64,000 bases of DNA. Source: Dolichospermum sp. DET69. GTDB lineage: Bacteria; Cyanobacteriota; Cyanobacteriia; Cyanobacteriales; Nostocaceae. Under the pieces are notes generated by a model. It ran no database searches, was not told the DNA's origin, and saw only the letters and a program-made list of their open reading frames with translations. This document shows positions 44,304-55,461 of this stretch, one piece after another. The translations under genes and the position numbers were made by a program. Location of the stretch: contig CP070233.1 of NCBI GenBank assembly GCA_017355425.1, positions 288,501-352,500 on the forward strand. Direction: 5' to 3'. Each line of letters starts with the position of its first letter. Within the stretch, counting starts at the first letter, position 1.

Positions 44304-44332
44304 GCTGGGAATGGTAATTATATGACAAGTTT

Positions 44333-45750
44333 ATTGACATCCTCCCCACCTTACTTCGTTGAAGGTGGGGATTCCAAAGATCACTCTTTGGGCTTCCTCT
44401 TTCCACGAGTTGATTTGCTTGAAGGAGTTTCCCCACTCAAGTATTGATCAGTCTCTCCCGAGGCGTTAGTTCCGACGTGACCCGCCGTACTCAATCCTTT
44501 TTCTAATATGTTACGCGCTGCGTTCCAATCACGGTCTTGGATATGCCCACAATGAGGGCATACATGGGTTCTGATGCTCAGGGTTTTTTTCACCACTTCA
44601 CCACAATTCGAGCAGTTTTGTGAGGTGAAATGAGGCGGCACCGCAACCGTGACTGCGCCAAACACTTTACCAAAATACTCAACCCATTCACGGAACAAAG
44701 TCCACGCTGCGTCACTAATCGACTTGGCAAGGTGTCTGTTCCTTACCATATTCCGCACTTTCAAATCTTCATACGCCACGAGGTCGTAAGACTTCACTAC
44801 GCACCTTGCTGTTTTTACAGCAAAGTCTTTACGTTGGCGACTTACTTTGAGGTGCTTACGTGCCAGTTTATTTCTCAACTTGACTCTATTTTGAGAACCC
44901 TTTTTAGTCTTGGACATCCGGCGTTGCCATCGTTTTAAAGACTTCTCGCTCTGGCGAAGATGTCTAGGATTGGCGACTGTTTCACCGTTACTATCGGTGT
45001 AGAAATGGTTCAATCCCACATCAATACCAATAGTCTTACCCGTTGGTTCACGCCTTTCTACTCGTTCTTGGTCAATGCAAAACTGGGCATAATACCCATC
45101 AGCACGACGCACAACCCGCACTCTTTTAAACTGTTTGAGTTGGTAGAAATGTAGGTCACGAGTTCCCCAAAGTTTAAATGTTCCTGCTTCAAATCCATCG
45201 GTGAAAGTGATGTACCTGCGGTTGTCAGAAAGTTTCCAACCACAGGTTTTGTATTCAACAGAACCGTGTGTTTGTTCTTTCTTAAACTTTGGAAAACCTT
45301 TCTTCCCTGGTTGGCATTTCTTGCAGTTATCAAAAAACCTAGCAATAGCAGACCACGCTCTTTCAGCGCTGGCTTGTCTTGCCATCGAGTTGAGTTTCGA
45401 TACCCAAGGAAACTCAATATTGGCTGCAAGCACAGCGCAGAATTTATTCAGGTCATAGCGTCCAATACCCTTATTGTCCATCCAGTATCTCAGGCAACTA
45501 TTCCGCACAAAACGAGCAGTTCTAATCGCTTCATCAAGCGCTCGATACTGCTCGTCAAGTCCTTCAAGTTTTGCCTCAAATACGATCATTTATGTCTAAC
45601 TTTGGTACATAAATAGTATATCATGATTTGTTAAAAACTTAGCTACTATGCAGATTCTATTTCGCTAACGCTCAATATTTATCTGCCTAGTGCTGCGTTT
45701 TGAACCGCTTTACATCCCCCGCCTAGGAGACCTTGAGGCGGGGGTCTTAC
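44333..45750 (-). mobile_element. IS200/IS605-type element carrying only tnpB (IS1341-like)
   Basis: Subterminal hairpins mark both ends: CCCCACCTT/GAAGGTGGGG at 44345-44370 and CCCCCGCCT/AGGCGGGGG at 45716-45744. No terminal inverted repeats and no tnpA, as in IS1341-type relatives. Exact ends cannot be fixed from one copy. The omega-RNA of such elements overlaps the tnpB 3' end and the right end, here about 44335-44480 on the minus strand. The 45590-45978 stretch beyond tnpB otherwise holds only the left end and the upstream region of the UXS gene. Confidence 0.75.
44381..45589 (-). CDS. tnpB: TnpB RNA-guided endonuclease
   Basis: 402 residues. The RuvC-like triad is intact: D in TIGIDVGLNHFYTD, E in LVAYEDLKVRNMVRN, and D in HIQDRDWNAARNI. 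The zinc-finger pair CSNCGEVV and CPHCGH lies between the last two. The N-terminal wedge/REC region (RFVRNSCLRYWMDNKGIGRY) is present. The start MIVFEAKLEGL is a family start. It should be nuclease-competent. The C-terminal tail is Ser/Lys-rich (GETPSSKSTRGKRKPKE) and overlaps the predicted omega-RNA. Confidence 0.95.
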   Translation of the reverse strand: MIVFEAKLEGLDEQYRALDEAIRTARFVRNSCLRYWMDNKGIGRYDLNKFCAVLAANIEFPWVSKLNSMARQASAERAWSAIARFFDNCKKCQPGKKGFPKFKKEQTHGSVEYKTCGWKLSDNRRYITFTDGFEAGTFKLWGTRDLHFYQLKQFKRVRVVRRADGYYAQFCIDQERVERREPTGKTIGIDVGLNHFYTDSNGETVANPRHLRQSEKSLKRWQRRMSKTKKGSQNRVKLRNKLARKHLKVSRQRKDFAVKTARCVVKSYDLVAYEDLKVRNMVRNRHLAKSISDAAWTLFREWVEYFGKVFGAVTVAVPPHFTSQNCSNCGEVVKKTLSIRTHVCPHCGHIQDRDWNAARNILEKGLSTAGHVGTNASGETDQYLSGETPSSKSTRGKRKPKE

Positions 45751-45978
45751 AGCGATTCGATAAAACATTCCCATAACAACACCTTCGCCATTTTTTTGCT
45801 TTGGCTAAGGTATTGCATAAGTAACCTATTTATTAGAAAATACCTGGCAGGCAATTAATATTAAACTTAAAAGCCATAGATGAGATTCTGGGATAAATAT
45901 CTACTTTTATATTACCCATATTGGTAATATAAAACAGCATGATAGGTACTGAAAATATATGTTAGTCAAAGGAAAAAT

Positions 45979-46902
45979 ATGAGAATTTTAGTAACGGGTG
46001 GTGCTGGTTTTATTGGTTCTCATCTAATTGACCGATTAATGAATGATGGTCATGAAGTCATCTGCTTAGATAATTTTTATACAGGAAAGAAACAGAATCT
46101 CCTCCCATGGTTAGATAATCCTAATTTTGAACTGATTCGTCACGATATCACCGAGCCAATCCGCTTAGAAGTAGATCAAGTTTATCATCTGGCTTGTCCG
46201 GCTTCTCCAGTGCATTATCAGTATAACCCAATTAAAACAGTTAAAACTAACGTTATTGGCACACTCAATATGTTGGGGTTAGCTAAACGAGTTAAAGCCA
46301 GATTTTTATTAGCTTCCACCAGCGAAGTCTACGGAGATCCAGAAGTTCATCCTCAAACTGAAGATTATCGAGGCAGCGTCAATCCCATTGGGATTCGGTC
46401 ATGTTATGACGAAGGCAAAAGAATGGCTGAAACCTTGGCATTTGACTATTACAGAGAGAATAAAGTTGAAATTCGCGTCGCCAGAATCTTCAACACTTAT
46501 GGACCGAGAATGTTGGAAAATGATGGTCGCGTAGTCAGCAATTTTGTGGCGCAAGCATTACGAGGTGTGCCTTTAACTGTTTATGGTGAAGGTCAACAAA
46601 CCCGGAGTTTTTGTTACGTTTCCGACTTGGTAAATGGGCTAATGCGATTAATGAATGGTGAACATACTGGCCCCATAAATTTGGGTAATCCTGATGAGTA
46701 CACAATTTTAGAACTAGCTCAGGCTGTGCAAAACTTAATTAACCCAGATGCACAGATTAAGTTTGAACCCCTACCTGCTGATGATCCCCGTCGTCGTCGT
46801 CCTGATATTACCAAGGCACAAACTTTGTTAAATTGGGAACCTACTATTCCTCTGCAAGACGGGTTAAAGTTAATGATTGAAGATTTCCGTCAACGTTTCT
46901 AA
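45979..46902 (+). CDS. UDP-glucuronate decarboxylase (UXS), SDR family
   Basis: 307 residues. NAD-binding [10 protein letters not shown] at the N-terminus, the UXS signature [18 protein letters not shown], the catalytic Y-x3-K in [11 protein letters not shown], and [10 protein letters not shown]. It converts UDP-glucuronate to UDP-xylose for polysaccharides. AAAGGAAAAAT precedes the ATG. The next gene supplies its substrate, so the two form a short pathway unit. Confidence 0.9.
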   Translation: MRILVTGGAGFIGSHLIDRLMNDGHEVICLDNFYTGKKQNLLPWLDNPNFELIRHDITEPIRLEVDQVYHLACPASPVHYQYNPIKTVKTNVIGTLNMLGLAKRVKARFLLASTSEVYGDPEVHPQTEDYRGSVNPIGIRSCYDEGKRMAETLAFDYYRENKVEIRVARIFNTYGPRMLENDGRVVSNFVAQALRGVPLTVYGEGQQTRSFCYVSDLVNGLMRLMNGEHTGPINLGNPDEYTILELAQAVQNLINPDAQIKFEPLPADDPRRRRPDITKAQTLLNWEPTIPLQDGLKLMIEDFRQRF

Positions 46903-46964
46903 AAGGTTTAGCAGGGCTACATTCCATTTAGAGACTTTTAAATCAAAAAATATCCGGCATTCTT

Positions 46965-47075
46965 TCTCTTGTGGTGCAGGCATCTTGCCTGATCATAATA
47001 CAAGGACGGGCAAGATGCCCATCCCACAAAATTGGATAGCGGACGAGCAGGATGCTCATCCCACAAGATTGGATT
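46965..47075. repeat. GGGCATCTTGCCC-type palindromic repeat, extended
   Basis: GTGGTGCAGGCATCTTGCC faces GACGGGCAAGATGCCCATCC, followed by a third half-copy, GAGCAGGATGCTCATCCCAC. It separates the UXS and ugd genes and could form strong RNA structure between them. Confidence 0.65.
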
Positions 47076-47133
47076 ATTTTTTTATTGAGTTCTTTTATTC
47101 ACTGATAACTGTACAAAACGGGGGAATTCAAAA

Positions 47134-48525
47134 ATGCGTGTTTGTGTAATCGGTACTGGTTATGTTGGTTTGGTAACAGGTGCTTGTTTGGCTCACATTG
47201 GTCATGATGTCATTTGCATAGATAATAACGAAGAAAAAGTTAAATTAATGAAGTCTGGGCAGTCGCCAATTTTCGAGCCAGGACTTTCGGAAATTATGCA
47301 GTCTGCCATCAATAGTGGCAAGATTCTATTTTCTAGTGATCTCGCGGCTGGTGTTCATCATGGAGAAATCCTGTTTATTGCGGTGGGAACTCCTCCTTTA
47401 CCTAATGGTGAAAGCGATACCCGATACGTAGAAGCTGTTGCTCGTGGTATTGGTGAAAATCTCAATGGTGGTTATAAGGTAATTGTTAACAAATCTACCG
47501 TTCCCATTGGTTCTGGCGACTGGGTAAGAATGATTGTTTTAGACGGGATTGCTGAACGTCAGAAAACATTGGTGGCTGCTGGTGATACAGCCTGTGAAGA
47601 AAAGTTTTCGGCGATCGCTAATGAGTTTGATGTAGTTAGTAATCCAGAGTTTTTACGGGAAGGTTCAGCAGTTCATGATACCTTTAATCCTGATCGGATT
47701 GTCTTAGGCGGCAATAGTCAACAAGCCACCGGCATGATGAAAGAACTATATGCCCCAATTGTCGAACGCAAATTTGCGGCTGATAAGTCTTTACCTCCCG
47801 TTCCAGTTTTAGTTACAGACTTAAGTTCGGCTGAAATGATCAAATATGCGGCTAATGCTTTTTTAGCTACCAAGATTAGTTTTATTAACGAAGTTGCTAA
47901 TATATGCGATCGCGTTGGTGCGGATGTTACCCAAGTAGCAAAAGGCATTGGTTTAGATTCCCGCATTGGTAGCAAGTTCTTACAAGCTGGGATTGGTTGG
48001 GGTGGTTCATGTTTCCCCAAAGATGTTTCTGCCCTCATTCACACCGCTGATGATTATGGCTATGAAGCCCAACTAATGAAAGCTGCGGTTAGTGTCAACG
48101 AACGTCAACGTTTAATCGCCCTAGAAAAGCTCCAACAGGCTCTAAAAATCCTTAAAGGTAAAACGGTGGGACTACTCGGTTTAACCTTCAAACCAGATAC
48201 CGACGATTTACGGGATGCACCCGCACTCATCTTGATTGAACAACTTAACCGACTGGGAGCTAAAGTCAAGGCTTATGACCCCATTATTTCCCAAACCGGA
48301 ATGCGTCATGGTCTTTCCGGTGTCTTAGTAGAAACCGATGCCGAAAGACTAGCTGATGGCTGTGATGCTTTGGTACTTGTAACTGAATGGCAACAGTTCA
48401 GCACTTTAGATTACGGGAAAATGGCAAAATTAATGAACCACGCCGTCATGATTGATGGTCGTAATTTCCTTGATCCTCAAGCAATGACCAGGGCTGGATT
48501 CCAATATGTAGGTGTAGGAAGGTAA
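47134..48525 (+). CDS. ugd: UDP-glucose 6-dehydrogenase
   Basis: 463 residues. NAD-binding VIGTGYVGLVTGACLAHIGH, TVPIGSGDWVR, the Glu loop SNPEFLREGSAVHD and the catalytic cysteine in GIGWGGSCFPKD (about residue 292), then the C-terminal GLTFKPDTDDLRDAPA. It oxidises UDP-glucose to UDP-glucuronate, the substrate of the upstream decarboxylase. A GGGGG run lies about 15 bases before the ATG. Confidence 0.96.
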   Translation: MRVCVIGTGYVGLVTGACLAHIGHDVICIDNNEEKVKLMKSGQSPIFEPGLSEIMQSAINSGKILFSSDLAAGVHHGEILFIAVGTPPLPNGESDTRYVEAVARGIGENLNGGYKVIVNKSTVPIGSGDWVRMIVLDGIAERQKTLVAAGDTACEEKFSAIANEFDVVSNPEFLREGSAVHDTFNPDRIVLGGNSQQATGMMKELYAPIVERKFAADKSLPPVPVLVTDLSSAEMIKYAANAFLATKISFINEVANICDRVGADVTQVAKGIGLDSRIGSKFLQAGIGWGGSCFPKDVSALIHTADDYGYEAQLMKAAVSVNERQRLIALEKLQQALKILKGKTVGLLGLTFKPDTDDLRDAPALILIEQLNRLGAKVKAYDPIISQTGMRHGLSGVLVETDAERLADGCDALVLVTEWQQFSTLDYGKMAKLMNHAVMIDGRNFLDPQAMTRAGFQYVGVGR

Positions 48526-48582
48526 AAAAGGCAGGGGGCAGGAGGGATTTTCTTCTTTCTCCTTTCTCTCTCCTTTCTCTCT

Positions 48583-48655
48583 CCTGACTCGGTGACTCCT
48601 GACTCGGTGACTCCTGACTCCTGACTCGGTGACTCGGTGACTCCTGACTCCTATA
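48583..48655. repeat. Microrepeat TCCTGACTCGGTGAC
   Basis: Alternating units of CTCCTGACT and CGGTGACT repeat about eight times. Likely variable by slippage. Confidence 0.8.
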
Positions 48656-48665
48656 GAAATTAAAT

Positions 48666-48699
48666 CGCCGCCCAAAGTCAACTAGGCGGCGTTAATTTT
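48666..48699. terminator. Terminator between ugd and DUF2993 gene
   Basis: CGCCGCC (48666-48672) pairs with GGCGGCG (48685-48691) and is followed by TTAATTTTTTT on the plus strand. The minus side has GATTTAATTTC, so it could serve the convergent gene weakly. Confidence 0.8.
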
Positions 48700-48717
48700 T
48701 TTCAATTTCAAGAATTG

Positions 48718-49512
48718 TTAAGAACTGTGAGGAATTCTTTCTATTTCTGCATAACCGCTAAAAATCAATCTTTGACCTTCTGTTTCTAAACGATTTAGTC
48801 GCATTTTTACCCCATCTAAATCAAAGCGATCTAAATCAACCATATTATCCAAAATTTCTACCAATGCCACACTTAAAGTCTGGGAAATTTCTCTTTGTAC
48901 TTCTGGAACTCCCTCAAGTTCAATCTTCGGTTCTTTGAAAGAAACCCGCCTTCTTCTTTCAATCCCGATACCAATGGTCATACTTAGGGGTATGAGTTCG
49001 CCGTTGTTTAAATCGGCTTTAGCTACTAGATGTAAGCGATTTTCCGGTAATAGCTTGACTTGAACTTCTGTAAAGGAAACTGGCTCACCATCGGATATTG
49101 CCATCAAAGTGGGTTCAGAAAGGTTCAGCAGGCGCTTTTGCACCAGTTCCGACTCAAAAGCCTTATTAATGCCTACTTCTGATAGAATCACCTGGGCGAC
49201 AGCTTGGGTGGGTTGTTTGAGATTAAGTTTGCCACTTAAAACCGAGCCGAAGTCAATGGCTACAGCATCGGTTTCAAAGAACATTTCCTCAACTGCGAAG
49301 TCTCTACGAATTACTAAGCCGCGGCCGTTCATTTGAAAGCTATCAATGCTGCCTTGCAACAGTTTGCTGGAGGGGTAGCAGCGCACAAAGACTTCTACCG
49401 ACTCGCTTTGGGTAAACAGGTGGCGAATCGTTTGGCTGGCGACTGTGTTGAGCATTCGCTCTCCCCAATCGGTGCTTTTGGGATCTGTTAAACCGGTAAG
49501 TCCGCCGAACAT
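48718..49512 (-). CDS. DUF2993 (LmeA-like) protein
   Basis: 264 residues. MLNTVASQTIRHLFTQSESV, VRCYPSSKLLQGSIDSFQMN, the DFAVEEMFFETDAVAIDF core and a C-terminal SGYAEIERIP strand fit the cyanobacterial DUF2993 family, related to mycobacterial LmeA, which binds phospholipids. No obvious signal peptide. It is convergent with ugd. Function unknown; membrane-lipid binding is suggested by the family. Confidence 0.85.
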   Translation of the reverse strand: MFGGLTGLTDPKSTDWGERMLNTVASQTIRHLFTQSESVEVFVRCYPSSKLLQGSIDSFQMNGRGLVIRRDFAVEEMFFETDAVAIDFGSVLSGKLNLKQPTQAVAQVILSEVGINKAFESELVQKRLLNLSEPTLMAISDGEPVSFTEVQVKLLPENRLHLVAKADLNNGELIPLSMTIGIGIERRRRVSFKEPKIELEGVPEVQREISQTLSVALVEILDNMVDLDRFDLDGVKMRLNRLETEGQRLIFSGYAEIERIPHSS

Positions 49513-50004
49513 TAGGTTTTAGTCTCTAGAAGTTCTTTATATTTTTGTAACAAATTGTGAACAATAATGCAAGCGATCCCCTGATTTAATCTGCTAATGA
49601 CTTAGAACAGGATAACTGATGGTTAATTAATAATTAATACTGAACTACTATAATTGTCAATTTTTATACTACTAGCGATAGTATATATACTAAGGTTATG
49701 AAATATCAGTTACAACTTACAAGATTACTCAGTAAGCGTAAAGCTCAGTCACAAAGCGTGCTGAGAGTGTCAAACAAAGCACAAATTTATCTGCGTTTGA
49801 TTTCTAGTAATAGTACTTTACCATCTGAACTATGATTTGTCTGATTTTTGTGATTTGTCTGATACTGAAGCAAAATTCATCATCTTAATCAAAATAATCA
49901 CAAAAATCACAGTTCAGACAATGATTTTAATCCTTGTAGAAACAAATACGAAAAAGTTAGGTTTCCTCACGTCAACCCAACTTAAGTAATTTAAACGGAT
50001 TGAA
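49513..50004. other. 490-bp gene-free region with inverted repeat
   Basis: TTGTCTGATTTTTGTGATT (49836-) is inverted by AATCACAAAAATCACAGTTC and AGACAAT (49897-49921), leaving a ~40-base loop. The rest is AT-rich with no credible ORF. Confidence 0.55.
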
Positions 50005-51768
50005 TTATAGTGCTTTCCGTTGAGTTTGATAAATGTGAATTTCATCTACTAAACCCTGAATACCAGGAATATTATAACCGTAAAGTGGAAAACCTTTACC
50101 GACAGAATTGGTTAAAACTGCTGAACCTTTACCTTGATAATAAACAGGAACTGGACGGTTAGTATGAGTTCCCCAACCATATTTGATCTTAGGATTAGCA
50201 CCCCAAAAATGACCCGCTTTCATAGAATCAGATTCAGCAGTTAAAGCTTCCGTACCTTTTTCTTTCAGCAGTTCAGAAAAGTTGGGATTTAAAGTCAGAT
50301 AATGATCATGATCAGCGGTAACAATCAACAGATTATTTTCCCAACCACCGTTATTTTTAATCCAGTCAATTGTCGTTTTTACAGCTTTATCAAAATCTAA
50401 TACTGTGCCAATCATATTATCTAAGTTATCATCATGGGCAGCCCAATCAATATCACCACCTTCTACCATTAACCAAAATCCATCTTTGTCTTTAGATAAA
50501 ACTGTTAAAGCGGCTTTAGTTAAATCATTGAGTGTGGGATTTTCATTAATTTCCTTAGCAATAAAAGATTGATCGGTTTCTCCAGGAAGTAACGGCCGCA
50601 AGATATCCGGTTTTTGTCCTTGAGAAGCAAATAGGGAAAAGAGACTCAAACCTGTATTACTGTAATCTCCATTAGCGGTACTTACAGGCAGATTTCCCTC
50701 TTGTCCTCTAGCTCCATATAATCCTAGCAAGCGATCGCCCCGATTTGGATTTAATTTAGCGGCAGTCTTTGCTAACTTCTTAGCCGCATCTTTTCCCCGT
50801 TCTAAAAATGTATACTTATAGCGGTTTCGATTGGGGTTTTTGCTCAACTCTGCATAAGTTGATTTAGTGATATATTCAAATTTAGTTGGTGGTTCTACAC
50901 CCGTTGGCAGAGGTTGACTACTAGCACCCCTAAGTGGATGTCCACCACCTAGAATTACAGTAGGTTGATATATGCGAAGTTCCTGCTGGAGAATATTATC
51001 CAAAGATGGGTAATCACTATCATATTTATTACGACGATTTACATTAGCTGCTGCTGCTCCTGGTGTAGCATGATCCACAGGAACAGAAGTTACAATCCCT
51101 GTAGATTTACCATGATCAGCCGCAGTTTTGAGAATAGTTTCTAAGGGTTTTTCAAATATATCAACGGAAATAGCATTGTTATAACTTTTTACTCCCGTAT
51201 ACAAAGTAGTCGCTGTATTTGCAGAATCAGGATAACTATGCTGGATATATTCAGGATCATTACCAGGTGTCCAAGGATTTATCCCTCCACGGAGAGGATC
51301 ATAACCCACTAAATTACCCACTGCATTGGGCTGGGGATTCTCCGCACCTCCAGATGGTTTATTTCCTGGATTAAATTGGGGTTGAAATTTAAAGCCTGGT
51401 AAAATCGAACTTGCACCAGTCATGGGATTAGAGCCATTCAATGCAGAATTACCAGTGCTGAAAACTCCATCACCGGGAGCAACAGTAGTACCATAGGTGG
51501 TAGCAAGGGCGTAATGATCCAGAGTTTGAAAACTGAGTCCTTCCCCCTTACCAGAATTGTAATTATATCCCTTAGCTATAGCCCCAGCACGAGCCATTTC
51601 CCAGCCCATACCGTCCCCAATCATGAGAATGACGTTTTTGGTTTTGGTGGCAGATATAGCTGGGGTAGAATGGTTAGTCACAGTGATGAATATACCAACT
51701 ACAATGATCAACGCTGTGGCCAATAACCGGCGTTTAAATCGGAATTGTGAACTAGATTTAATAACCAT
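50005..51768 (-). CDS. Alkaline phosphatase (PhoA superfamily), secreted
   Basis: 587 residues. A signal or anchor sequence ([20 protein letters not shown]) precedes the mature enzyme. The metal and active-site motifs are visible: [27 protein letters not shown] (catalytic Ser/Thr turn), [23 protein letters not shown] and [13 protein letters not shown]. It would release phosphate from organic esters in the periplasm. No clear Pho box (PhoB-type direct repeat) was seen in the 79-bp gap shared with psb28, so Pho regulation is not shown. Confidence 0.92.
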   Translation of the reverse strand: MVIKSSSQFRFKRRLLATALIIVVGIFITVTNHSTPAISATKTKNVILMIGDGMGWEMARAGAIAKGYNYNSGKGEGLSFQTLDHYALATTYGTTVAPGDGVFSTGNSALNGSNPMTGASSILPGFKFQPQFNPGNKPSGGAENPQPNAVGNLVGYDPLRGGINPWTPGNDPEYIQHSYPDSANTATTLYTGVKSYNNAISVDIFEKPLETILKTAADHGKSTGIVTSVPVDHATPGAAAANVNRRNKYDSDYPSLDNILQQELRIYQPTVILGGGHPLRGASSQPLPTGVEPPTKFEYITKSTYAELSKNPNRNRYKYTFLERGKDAAKKLAKTAAKLNPNRGDRLLGLYGARGQEGNLPVSTANGDYSNTGLSLFSLFASQGQKPDILRPLLPGETDQSFIAKEINENPTLNDLTKAALTVLSKDKDGFWLMVEGGDIDWAAHDDNLDNMIGTVLDFDKAVKTTIDWIKNNGGWENNLLIVTADHDHYLTLNPNFSELLKEKGTEALTAESDSMKAGHFWGANPKIKYGWGTHTNRPVPVYYQGKGSAVLTNSVGKGFPLYGYNIPGIQGLVDEIHIYQTQRKAL

Positions 51769-51847
51769 CGGTAAAATGCCTGTGAGGAAATCGCTCTATG
51801 ATGAGAGAATATTACAAAATGATCACAAAAGTTTAAATTTACTCATC

Positions 51848-52183
51848 ATGGCGAAAATTCAGTTTGCTAGAGGTATTGACGAAGCAGTAGTTCCAGATGT
51901 CCGGTTGACGAGAGCAAAAACAGGTGAAAGTGGTACAGCAACATTTGTGTTCACCAATCCTGATATTTTGGCACAAGATGGCAAAGATGAAGTTACCGGA
52001 TTGTATTTAATTGACGAAGAAGGGGAAATAGTTATTAAGGAAGTTCAGGGTAAATTTGTCAACGGTAAACCTGAATCCTTAGAAGCAATTTATGTGATGA
52101 AGTCTAATGATGAGTGGGATCGTTTTATGCGCTTCATGAATCGTTATGCTGAGGACAATGGACTAGGATTGAGTAAATCTTAA
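51848..52183 (+). CDS. psb28: Photosystem II assembly factor Psb28
   Basis: 111 residues starting [20 protein letters not shown] at 51848; the open frame extends upstream to 51623 but that part overlaps the phosphatase gene antisense. Conserved RSKTGxxGTATF-like ([14 protein letters not shown]), YLIDEEGEI and the C-terminal [18 protein letters not shown] are typical. It binds the cytoplasmic side of CP47 in assembly intermediates. Confidence 0.95.
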   Translation: MAKIQFARGIDEAVVPDVRLTRAKTGESGTATFVFTNPDILAQDGKDEVTGLYLIDEEGEIVIKEVQGKFVNGKPESLEAIYVMKSNDEWDRFMRFMNRYAEDNGLGLSKS

Positions 52184-52261
52184 TTAGTCCGTAGGGGCGC
52201 AGGGCCTGCGCCCAGTCAGTATTCATTGATTATTGACTAAAACCTAAATATAATATTATGT

Positions 52262-52771
52262 ATGAAATTTCAACCACATCCAAACACACAGAAAATTTCT
52301 GTAACCTGTGCGGTAATTACAGTTAGTGATACCCGTTCTCCAGATACAGATAAAAGTGGTCAATTAATTAAAGAACTACTTTTAGCGGATGATCACACAG
52401 TGGAATTTTATCAGATTATCAAAGATGAACCAAGAGAGATTGCGGATCAAATGGCAGTTTTAGGTAAAGATACTCATATCAATGCTGTGATTTTTAATGG
52501 GGGAACGGGAATTGCTCCTAGGGATACTACCTATGATGCTTTAGAAAAGTTGTTAGAAAAAACCTTACCAGGATTTGGGGAATTATTTCGGTTTTTAAGT
52601 TATCAAGAAATTGGTTCCCGCGCTATGGCTTCCCGTGCTGTTGCTGGTATTTATAAAAATAAAATCATTTTTTCTCTTCCTGGTTCTAGTAATGCTGTGC
52701 GACTGGGGATGGAAAAGTTGATTTTACCGGAATTGGTGCATTTAGTAAAACAGGTAAATTTTCTGAATTAA
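52262..52771 (+). CDS. moaB: Molybdenum cofactor biosynthesis protein MoaB
   Basis: 169 residues of the MogA/MoaB fold: VITVSDTRSPDTDKSGQL, the FNGGTGIAPRDTTYDAL active-site loop, and FSLPGSSNAVRLGMEKL. It acts in adenylylation of molybdopterin or as a MoaB homolog. Start ATG at 52262. It lies 78 bp after psb28. The stop codon is immediately followed by the 71-bp repeat array. Confidence 0.92.
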   Translation: MKFQPHPNTQKISVTCAVITVSDTRSPDTDKSGQLIKELLLADDHTVEFYQIIKDEPREIADQMAVLGKDTHINAVIFNGGTGIAPRDTTYDALEKLLEKTLPGFGELFRFLSYQEIGSRAMASRAVAGIYKNKIIFSLPGSSNAVRLGMEKLILPELVHLVKQVNFLN

Positions 52772-54588
52772 ACGAATCAGGATGTAAGGATGTAAGGATG
52801 TACAGGTTGGGTATTTACTGTTATTTTAACCTATTAATTGTCTGAATCAGGATGTCCAGGATTTAAGGATGTACAGGATGGGTATTTACTGTTGTTTCAA
52901 CATATTAATTGTCTGAATCAGGATATCCAGGATTTAAGGATGTACAGGATGGGTATTTACTGTTGTTTCAACATATTAATTGTCTGAATCAGGATATCCA
53001 GGATTTAAGGATGTACAGGATGGGTATTTACTGTTGTTTCAACATATTAATTGTCTGAATCAGGATATCCAGGATGCAAGGATGTACAGGTTGGGTATTT
53101 ACTGTTATTTTAACCTATTAATTGTCTGAATCAGGATGTCCAGGATTTAAGGATGTACAGGATGGGTATTTACTGTTATTTTAACATATTAATTGTCTGA
53201 ATCAGGATATCCAGGATTTAAGGATGTACAGGATGGGTATTTACTGTTGTTTCAACATATTAATTGTCTGAATCAGGATATCCAGGATGCAAGGATGTAC
53301 AGGATGGGTATTTACTGTTATTTTAACCTATTAATTGTCTGAATCAGGATATCCAGGATGTAAGGATGTACAGGATGGGTATTTACTGTTGTTTCAACAT
53401 ATTAATTGTCTGAATCAGGATGTCCAGGATGTAAGGATGTACAGGATGGGTATTTACTGTTATTTTAACCTATTAATTGTCTGAATCAGGATATCCAGGA
53501 TGTAAGGATGTACAGGATGGGTATTTACTGTTGTTTCAACATATTAATTGTCTGAATCAGGATGTCCAGGATGTAAGGATGTACAGGATGGGTATTTACT
53601 GTTGTTTCAACATATTAATTGTCTGAATCAGGATATCCAGGATGTAAGGATGTACAGGATGGGTATTTACTGTTGTTTCAACATATTAATTGTCTGAATC
53701 AGGATATCCAGGATGTAAGGATGTACAGGATGGGTATTTACTGTTGTTTCAACATATTAATTGTCTGAATCAGGATATCCAGGATGTAAGGATGTACAGG
53801 ATGGGTATTTACTGTTGTTTCAACATATTAATTGTCTGAATCAGGATATCCAGGATTTAAGGATGTACAGGATGGGTATTTACTGTTGTTTCAACATATT
53901 AATTGTCTGAATCAGGATATCCAGGATTTAAGGATGTACAGGATGGGTATTTACTGTTGTTTCAACATATTAATTGTCTGAATCAGGATATCCAGGATTT
54001 AAGGATGTACAGGATGGGTATTTACTGTTGTTTCAACATATTAATTGTCTGAATCAGGATATCCAGGATGCAAGGATGTACAGGATGGGTATTTACTGTT
54101 ATTTTAACATATTAATTGTCTGAATCAGGATATCCAGGATGTAAGGATGTACAGGATGGGTATTTACTGTTATTTTAACCTATTAATTGTCTGAATCAGG
54201 ATATCCAGGATGTAAGGATGTACAGGATGGGTATTTACTGTTGTTTCAACATATTAATTGTCTGAATCAGGATATCCAGGATTTAAGGATGTACAGGATG
54301 GGTATTTACTGTTGTTTCAACATATTAATTGTCTGAATCAGGATATCCAGGATTTAAGGATGTACAGGATGGGTATTTACTGTTGTTTCAACATATTAAT
54401 TATCTGAATCAGGATATCCAGGATTTAAGGATGTACAGGATGGGTATTTACTGTTATTTTAACCTATTAATTGTCTGAATCAGGATGTCCAGGATTTAAG
54501 GATGTACAGGATGGGTATTTACTGTTGTTTCAACATATTAATTGTCTGAATCAGGATGTCCAGGATTTAAGGATGTACAGGATTTTTA
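52772..54588. repeat. Core-repeat locus 7a: 71-bp array, about 25 units
   Basis: TCTGAATCAG recurs at 52841, 52912, 52983 and so on to 54545, always 71 bp apart (24 intervals), all plus-oriented. Units fall into two main types by their tails (GTTATTTTAACCTATTAA or GTTGTTTCAACATATTAA) and by middle variants GATTTAAGG, GATGTAAGG and GATGCAAGG. No ORF runs through. Confidence 0.97.
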
Positions 54589-54771
54589 TTAACTCAATAT
54601 TGTCAAAATTATCCTTAACTACCTCTTGACAAATTTCTGAATTTAGCCTATCATTAAATTATAGTGGGAATCTGTGTCGCCATATATAGTCATGTTATTA
54701 ACAGGCTCATAGAAAAACAGATATCAAACATTCCCAAAAACTCATCAACCCAACCATTATCAAACATCCTG
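54589..54771. repeat. ~185-bp spacer block U, copy 1
   Basis: A stretch from TTAACTCAATATTGTCAAAA to CCAACCATTATCAAACATCC lies between plus-oriented and minus-oriented core arrays. A near-identical copy is at 56307-56489. Confidence 0.85.
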
Positions 54772-55437
54772 TTAATCCTTAAATCCTGGACATCCTGATT
54801 CAGACAAAATATTATTGTTGTCATCCAGAGCCTCCCGTGAGCATTCCCCAGCAGAGCCAGGGAACGAGGGAAAATCTCACAATCACATCCTGTTAATCCT
54901 CAAATCCTGGACATCCTGATTCAGACAAAATATTATTGTTGTCATCCAGAGCCTCCCGTGGGCATTCCCCAGCAGAGCCAGGGAACCAGGGAAAATCTCA
55001 CAATCACATCCTGTTAATCCTTAAATCCTGGATATCCTGATTCAGACAAAATATTATTGTTGTCATCCAGAGCCTCCCGTGAGCATTCCCCAGCAGAGCC
55101 AGGGAACCAGGGAAAATCTCACAATCACATCCTGTTAATCCTTAAATCCTGGACATCCTGATTCAGACAAAATATTATTGTTGTCATCCAGAGCCTCCCG
55201 TGAGCATTCCCCAGCAGAGCCAGGGAACCAGGGAAAATCTCACAATCACATCCTGTTAATCCTTAAATCCTGGACATCCTGATTCAGACAAAATATTATT
55301 GTTGTCATGCAGAGCCTCCCGTGAGCATTCCCCAGCAGAGCCAAGGAACCAGGGAAAATCCCACAATCACATCCTGTTAATCCTTAAATCCTGGACATCC
55401 TGATATGGCTACGCCACGCTTCGCTATCAGACAAAAT
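54772..55437. repeat. Core-repeat locus 7b: 121-bp array
   Basis: Minus-oriented cores at 54798, 54919, 55040, 55161, 55282 and 55403, each 121 bp apart. Units contain GAGCCTCCCGTGAGCATTCC and CCAGCAGAGCCAGGGAAC. The last core carries the 22-bp mini-element (55405-55427). Confidence 0.95.
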
Positions 55438-55461
55438 TTTAATTAATTACATCATCAACAG

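Noticed and set aside
46877-47149. 90-codon ORF between the UXS and ugd genes
   Set aside because: It overlaps both real genes and translates the palindromic GGGCAAGATGCCC repeat.
51623-51847. Upstream extension of the Psb28 frame
   Set aside because: It overlaps the alkaline phosphatase 5' end antisense. The family start MAKIQFARG is at 51848.
51769-51847. Pho box for the alkaline phosphatase
   Set aside because: No direct-repeat PhoB-type motif could be found in the 79-bp divergent gap.
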